This document shows, piece after piece, positions 5,375-8,323 of a stretch of DNA of 8,323 bases. The first letter of the stretch is position 1; every line of letters starts with the position of its first letter. Source of the DNA: CAYVDH01 sp964450355 (GTDB lineage Bacteria; Bacteroidota; Bacteroidia; NS11-12g; UBA955). The stretch is from NCBI GenBank assembly GCA_964450355.1, contig CAYVDH010000159.1:1-8323 (forward strand), read 5' to 3'. The position numbers and the translations under genes are program-made. The notes under the pieces were generated by a model that ran no database searches, was not told the origin of the DNA, and was given only the letters and a program-made list of their open reading frames with translations.

Positions 5375-7858
5375 ATGAAAATCGGATTTTTAACATTAAT
5401 CTTTTGTTTTGTCACTCAATTGAATGCCCAAAGTCAACTCATTTCATCATTTAATTTTAATGAAATTGACATAACTGATGAAATTATTTTTGATCAGTTT
5501 CATAAAAACGAAAAGAAAGTTGTAAAGTTTTGGCAGAACAGCCCTAACATCAACAAAATTGTCATATTAAACACATACGATTCCAATTACTTACACAATT
5601 TGCTGGTGAATATCTCTAAAAATAAAAACATTGAAGAACTGCATATTTCACTGAATCAAAATACAGTAAAATTGTTTTCGCAAATACATTTCAAGAACAT
5701 AAGATTACTTAAAATTATAAACTCATCTAGTTTCAATCAAATAGAACTAATAAATGCTAAAAGAACGCTAAATCAGTTGAATTCCTTTTCATGGATTAAC
5801 AATAAAGAAATAATATCTATCGATGTGTTGAATGAATTAAAACAACTCAAAAATATAGAGTTAATAGATACCCATCGGCTTGCAATAAATAATTCATTAA
5901 ATAGTCAATTAAGTAAGCTCATTCATCTTGAAACTATATGTTTTAGTGTTTTACCCAATCAAGATTTTTCACTTAATTCATTGATTAAATGGAAAGAAAT
6001 TAATGTGATAAAAATTAATAATGAATTAAAAAATGACAGTTCATTCAATTATTTTCAAATAGAGGAGAATGAAAGTCATGCATACACAATGAATGCAAAC
6101 CTTAAACTTAATTATTACAATTTAAAACCCACATGTAATTCCGAAGAGTTTTCTGAATTAAGTTACTGGTTAAACATTGGTATTAATCAATTTTATAAAC
6201 CTAAAACAGTGAATAAACCTCAAGACAGCATAATCAACAACCAACTATTAAATAATTATTTTTATTCTAAAAATTCTGCCTTTTTTGAAAAACCAATTCC
6301 AGAAATAAAAACCAATGAAAAAAGATTTAGAATTAGAAGTAAAAAAGACACCATTCTTCAATTAGAATCTGGAACTAATTTAATAATACCTGCTAATGCA
6401 TTTGTTGATACTAATGGTATAATAATGGATAGTTCAATCAATATAGTTTATAGAGAAATGACAGATCCTTTGCGTATTTTTAGTAGTGGCATTCCAATGA
6501 AAGTAAATGAAAAAGGAAAAGAAAGTACATTGACAAGTGCAGGCATGTTTGAATTTAGAGCATACAATGACAGTAACGAACTAAAAATTAATCCTAGCAA
6601 AAAAGTACAAATAGATTTCGCCTCAATTGATGATGGGAAAGATTACAATTTTTATGAATTTGACAAAACAAGTATGTTATGGCAAAACAAAAACATGAAA
6701 CTCAATACTAATCCAATAGGAAAGGATACTGTCATTAAAAATAAAAAATCCATTGAGAATACAATTTATAATTATGTAACTCAACCTGTCATTTATAATT
6801 TTGATACTACACGTTTTAATGATAGATATGAAAGTTTTGAATATTACAATTTAAGGAATAAATACAATCCTGATAACAGAATAAAATACAGCGCTTATTT
6901 TAATCAACCTTCAAACAACAAAAGAGTTTGGTATTCGTCCTCTGATGAAAGTAAAATGATTAGAAAAAATAAAAATTTGTTTAAATTTCACTTTGTGTAT
7001 CGTGAGAAAAATGATACAAATAAATCTTTAGTATTTAATCTATACAAATTAAAACAATTGAATTATTTTCCTGAATTAAGTGTGTTTGATGGCATTAAAT
7101 TATACCACGATGAGTTTGATAAAAGGGTGGATTTTAAAAACAAATACATTAAAAATAAAATATATTCGGATGTAAGGGTAGAATATGATAAAGGAAGCGA
7201 TTATTGCACATTGATTTTAAAAGAAAAAGAAGAATTTGTGCAAATTCAATTTAAATTATACGATGACGATGTGTTGAATAAACGCAGACAAAATAATTAT
7301 AAAAGAAGTTTCTACAAAACCATGCTGAAATACAGTAAAAAACTTGAAAAGCGCGAAAAAGCATTTAATTATCAAATTCAACTGGACATGAGAAGGCAAC
7401 AAAATAACATCAAAAAAAGAGAAAAAATAAATTTGCAAAATGATAGCTTTGTTAATCAAATGGTATCTTGGATGAAACCAGTAAATTCAAGAAGAAGAAT
7501 TGAATTGGTGTCAACTGGATTGTATAATTGTGATGTCCAATATGAAACAGTGCAAGCTAAAGTTTATCATGTTGATTTTTTATCTGACAGCATGAATAGT
7601 ATTGACGTAGCAAATATTTACGTTTTTGATGAAAATGCCAACACTTATTTTAAATACGAAAGCAATAACATCGTATTTCAACCTGAAACTCTGATTGGGT
7701 TGATAGTTATTTCAAAGAACGGACAGAAATATTATTTAAATAAAAAAGACATTAAAACCATCGATTTTACAGAAAATCCTTTGGTAATGCATGTGCACAT
7801 GTCCGAGAAAAAACTCGAAACCTTAGACCATTTAATGGCAATGTTTATAAAGAATTAA
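5375..7858 (+). CDS. Large secreted protein with degenerate leucine-rich repeats and a conserved Bacteroidota C-terminal region, function unknown
   Basis: This 827-residue protein starts with a signal peptide (MKIGFLTLIFCFVTQLNAQ, cleavage probably after A18), so it is exported. Residues about 85-215 look like degenerate leucine-rich repeats: hydrophobic strands at IEELHIS (86-92), IRLLKII (109-115), LNSFSWI (135-141), LKNIELI (158-164), LETICFS (185-191) and INVIKI (209-214) recur every 23-27 residues. A middle region (about 317-440) has TILQLESGTNLIIPANAF, IVYREMTDP, SSGIPMKVNEKG, SAGMFEFRAY and NPSKKVQIDFAS. It resembles a ZU5-like or beta-sandwich region often seen in uncharacterised Bacteroidetes secreted proteins; I base this on memory of similar sequences. 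Residues 636-684 are Lys/Arg-rich and helical. The segment RRRIELVSTGLYNCD (706-720) begins a final conserved-looking region. There are no transmembrane helices after the signal, and no type IX sorting domain is evident. ATG start, 58 bp after SpmAB, with a TATTTTCG box 12 bp upstream. Function unknown. Confidence 0.8.
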   Translation: MKIGFLTLIFCFVTQLNAQSQLISSFNFNEIDITDEIIFDQFHKNEKKVVKFWQNSPNINKIVILNTYDSNYLHNLLVNISKNKNIEELHISLNQNTVKLFSQIHFKNIRLLKIINSSSFNQIELINAKRTLNQLNSFSWINNKEIISIDVLNELKQLKNIELIDTHRLAINNSLNSQLSKLIHLETICFSVLPNQDFSLNSLIKWKEINVIKINNELKNDSSFNYFQIEENESHAYTMNANLKLNYYNLKPTCNSEEFSELSYWLNIGINQFYKPKTVNKPQDSIINNQLLNNYFYSKNSAFFEKPIPEIKTNEKRFRIRSKKDTILQLESGTNLIIPANAFVDTNGIIMDSSINIVYREMTDPLRIFSSGIPMKVNEKGKESTLTSAGMFEFRAYNDSNELKINPSKKVQIDFASIDDGKDYNFYEFDKTSMLWQNKNMKLNTNPIGKDTVIKNKKSIENTIYNYVTQPVIYNFDTTRFNDRYESFEYYNLRNKYNPDNRIKYSAYFNQPSNNKRVWYSSSDESKMIRKNKNLFKFHFVYREKNDTNKSLVFNLYKLKQLNYFPELSVFDGIKLYHDEFDKRVDFKNKYIKNKIYSDVRVEYDKGSDYCTLILKEKEEFVQIQFKLYDDDVLNKRRQNNYKRSFYKTMLKYSKKLEKREKAFNYQIQLDMRRQQNNIKKREKINLQNDSFVNQMVSWMKPVNSRRRIELVSTGLYNCDVQYETVQAKVYHVDFLSDSMNSIDVANIYVFDENANTYFKYESNNIVFQPETLIGLIVISKNGQKYYLNKKDIKTIDFTENPLVMHVHMSEKKLETLDHLMAMFIKN

Positions 7859-7870
7859 TCAAACATCCAA

Positions 7871-8284
7871 CTACCAAACAAACAGCCCGGCAGCAGTAGC
7901 ATGTAAAGCACTTAAATTAATAGGGATTGGAATTTTGATTATCCAGATGATAATCATCATCATTTTTAACCATAAAGGAATTTTGATTTTTGAAAAATAT
8001 AAATGAAAAAAATACATAGTTAGAATTCCAGAACCAAAGAAAATTATAAAAAAATATAAAGGGGCTAATTTATTAAGTAATTTATAACTAAAATACAGTG
8101 AATGCAATGTCAATTGTGAATAATCATTGTAACTATTTGTGTCGTATAAATTAATGTTAGGATACAATAAATTTGCAATTTGCCAATCAGTAAATTCGTG
8201 ATAAACTGCATTTAATATACATAAAATGAATGTGATAATTGGATAAATAATTAATTTAAGTGTATGTTTTGATTCTTGATTCAT
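7871..8284 (-). CDS. Small membrane protein, three predicted helices, unknown function
   Basis: This 137-residue protein has three hydrophobic segments: about 10-28 (LKLIIYPIITFILCILNAV), 74-96 (APLYFFIIFFGSGILTMYFFHLY) and 104-124 (LWLKMMMIIIWIIKIPIPINL). A hydrophilic loop of about 45 residues rich in Asn, Asp, Tyr and Ser (29-73) separates the first two. I do not recognise a family. The C-terminus is short and ends in ALHATAAGLFVW. The gene converges on the large secreted protein, leaving 12 bp between stop codons, with no clear terminator seen between them. ATG start; a weakly promoter-like TGGATTTG lies at 8298-8305, 13 bp upstream. A one-base deletion in the GGG at 7886-7888 would give an alternative C-terminus (see findings), but as written the frame is open and the protein seems complete. 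Confidence 0.7.
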   Translation of the reverse strand: MNQESKHTLKLIIYPIITFILCILNAVYHEFTDWQIANLLYPNINLYDTNSYNDYSQLTLHSLYFSYKLLNKLAPLYFFIIFFGSGILTMYFFHLYFSKIKIPLWLKMMMIIIWIIKIPIPINLSALHATAAGLFVW

Positions 8285-8323
8285 AAAACTATAAAAACAA
8301 ATCCATTCTTTTTCAAATAGAAA

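Noticed and set aside
5187..5396. Minus-strand open frame of 69 codons across the SpmAB 3' end and the start of the next gene
   Set aside because: It overlaps the conserved SpmB end and the signal peptide of the secreted protein on the opposite strand; low-complexity hydrophobic translation.
7256..7459. Minus-strand open frame of 67 codons inside the large secreted protein
   Set aside because: It is the complement of the Lys/Arg-rich helix, which produces a Phe/Leu-rich shadow translation.
1..8323. CRISPR arrays, tRNA or rRNA genes, insertion sequences, phage genes
   Set aside because: No regularly spaced repeats, cloverleaf-like segments, transposase or integrase reading frames, or terminal inverted repeats were found on either strand.

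Overview
The window is a very AT-rich stretch of a chromosome that looks like Bacteroidota (Bacteroidetes). The evidence is a Bacteroidetes-style outer-membrane barrel, a Bacteroidetes-type fused SpmA/SpmB membrane protein, a large secreted protein of a kind known mainly from this phylum, starts without Shine-Dalgarno sequences, and 8-bp boxes matching the phylum's -7 promoter consensus TAnnTTTG (often as TAnnTTCG) 12-22 bp before several starts. No tRNA, rRNA, CRISPR array, transposase, integrase or phage gene was seen.

Layout. On the minus strand, read from the middle leftwards: a DUF2007-type small protein (3618-3397), a nucleoid-associated NdpA/YejK-family protein (3333-2287), a stand-alone response-regulator receiver domain (2170-1775) and an outer-membrane beta-barrel protein (1771-80). 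The last two form a tight unit. They are in the same frame, separated by TAA-CAT, and both appear to start with TTG. On the plus strand, divergent from the DUF2007 gene across an 84-bp gap, come a fused SpmA/SpmB 'nucleoside recognition/gate' membrane protein (3703-5316) and a large secreted protein of unknown function with degenerate leucine-rich repeats (5375-7858). A small three-helix membrane protein (8284-7871, minus) converges on it.

Function. No classical pathway ties the genes together. The receiver-domain/barrel pair is the only unit whose spacing argues for joint expression. The rest looks like housekeeping or poorly characterised core genes of the phylum, with promoter-like boxes in front of most transcription units. 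The feature that stands out most is an exact 57-residue tandem duplication in the extracytoplasmic loop of the SpmAB fusion. I see no clear sign of a new defence, mobile or biosynthetic system. The less explained parts are the TTG-started receiver/barrel operon, the SpmAB loop duplication and the LRR-containing secreted protein.

Stretches without genes are all short (1-79, 2171-2286, 3334-3396, 3619-3702, 5317-5374, 7859-7870, 8285-8323). They hold the promoter-like boxes, one weak AT-rich hairpin and a 10-bp direct repeat.
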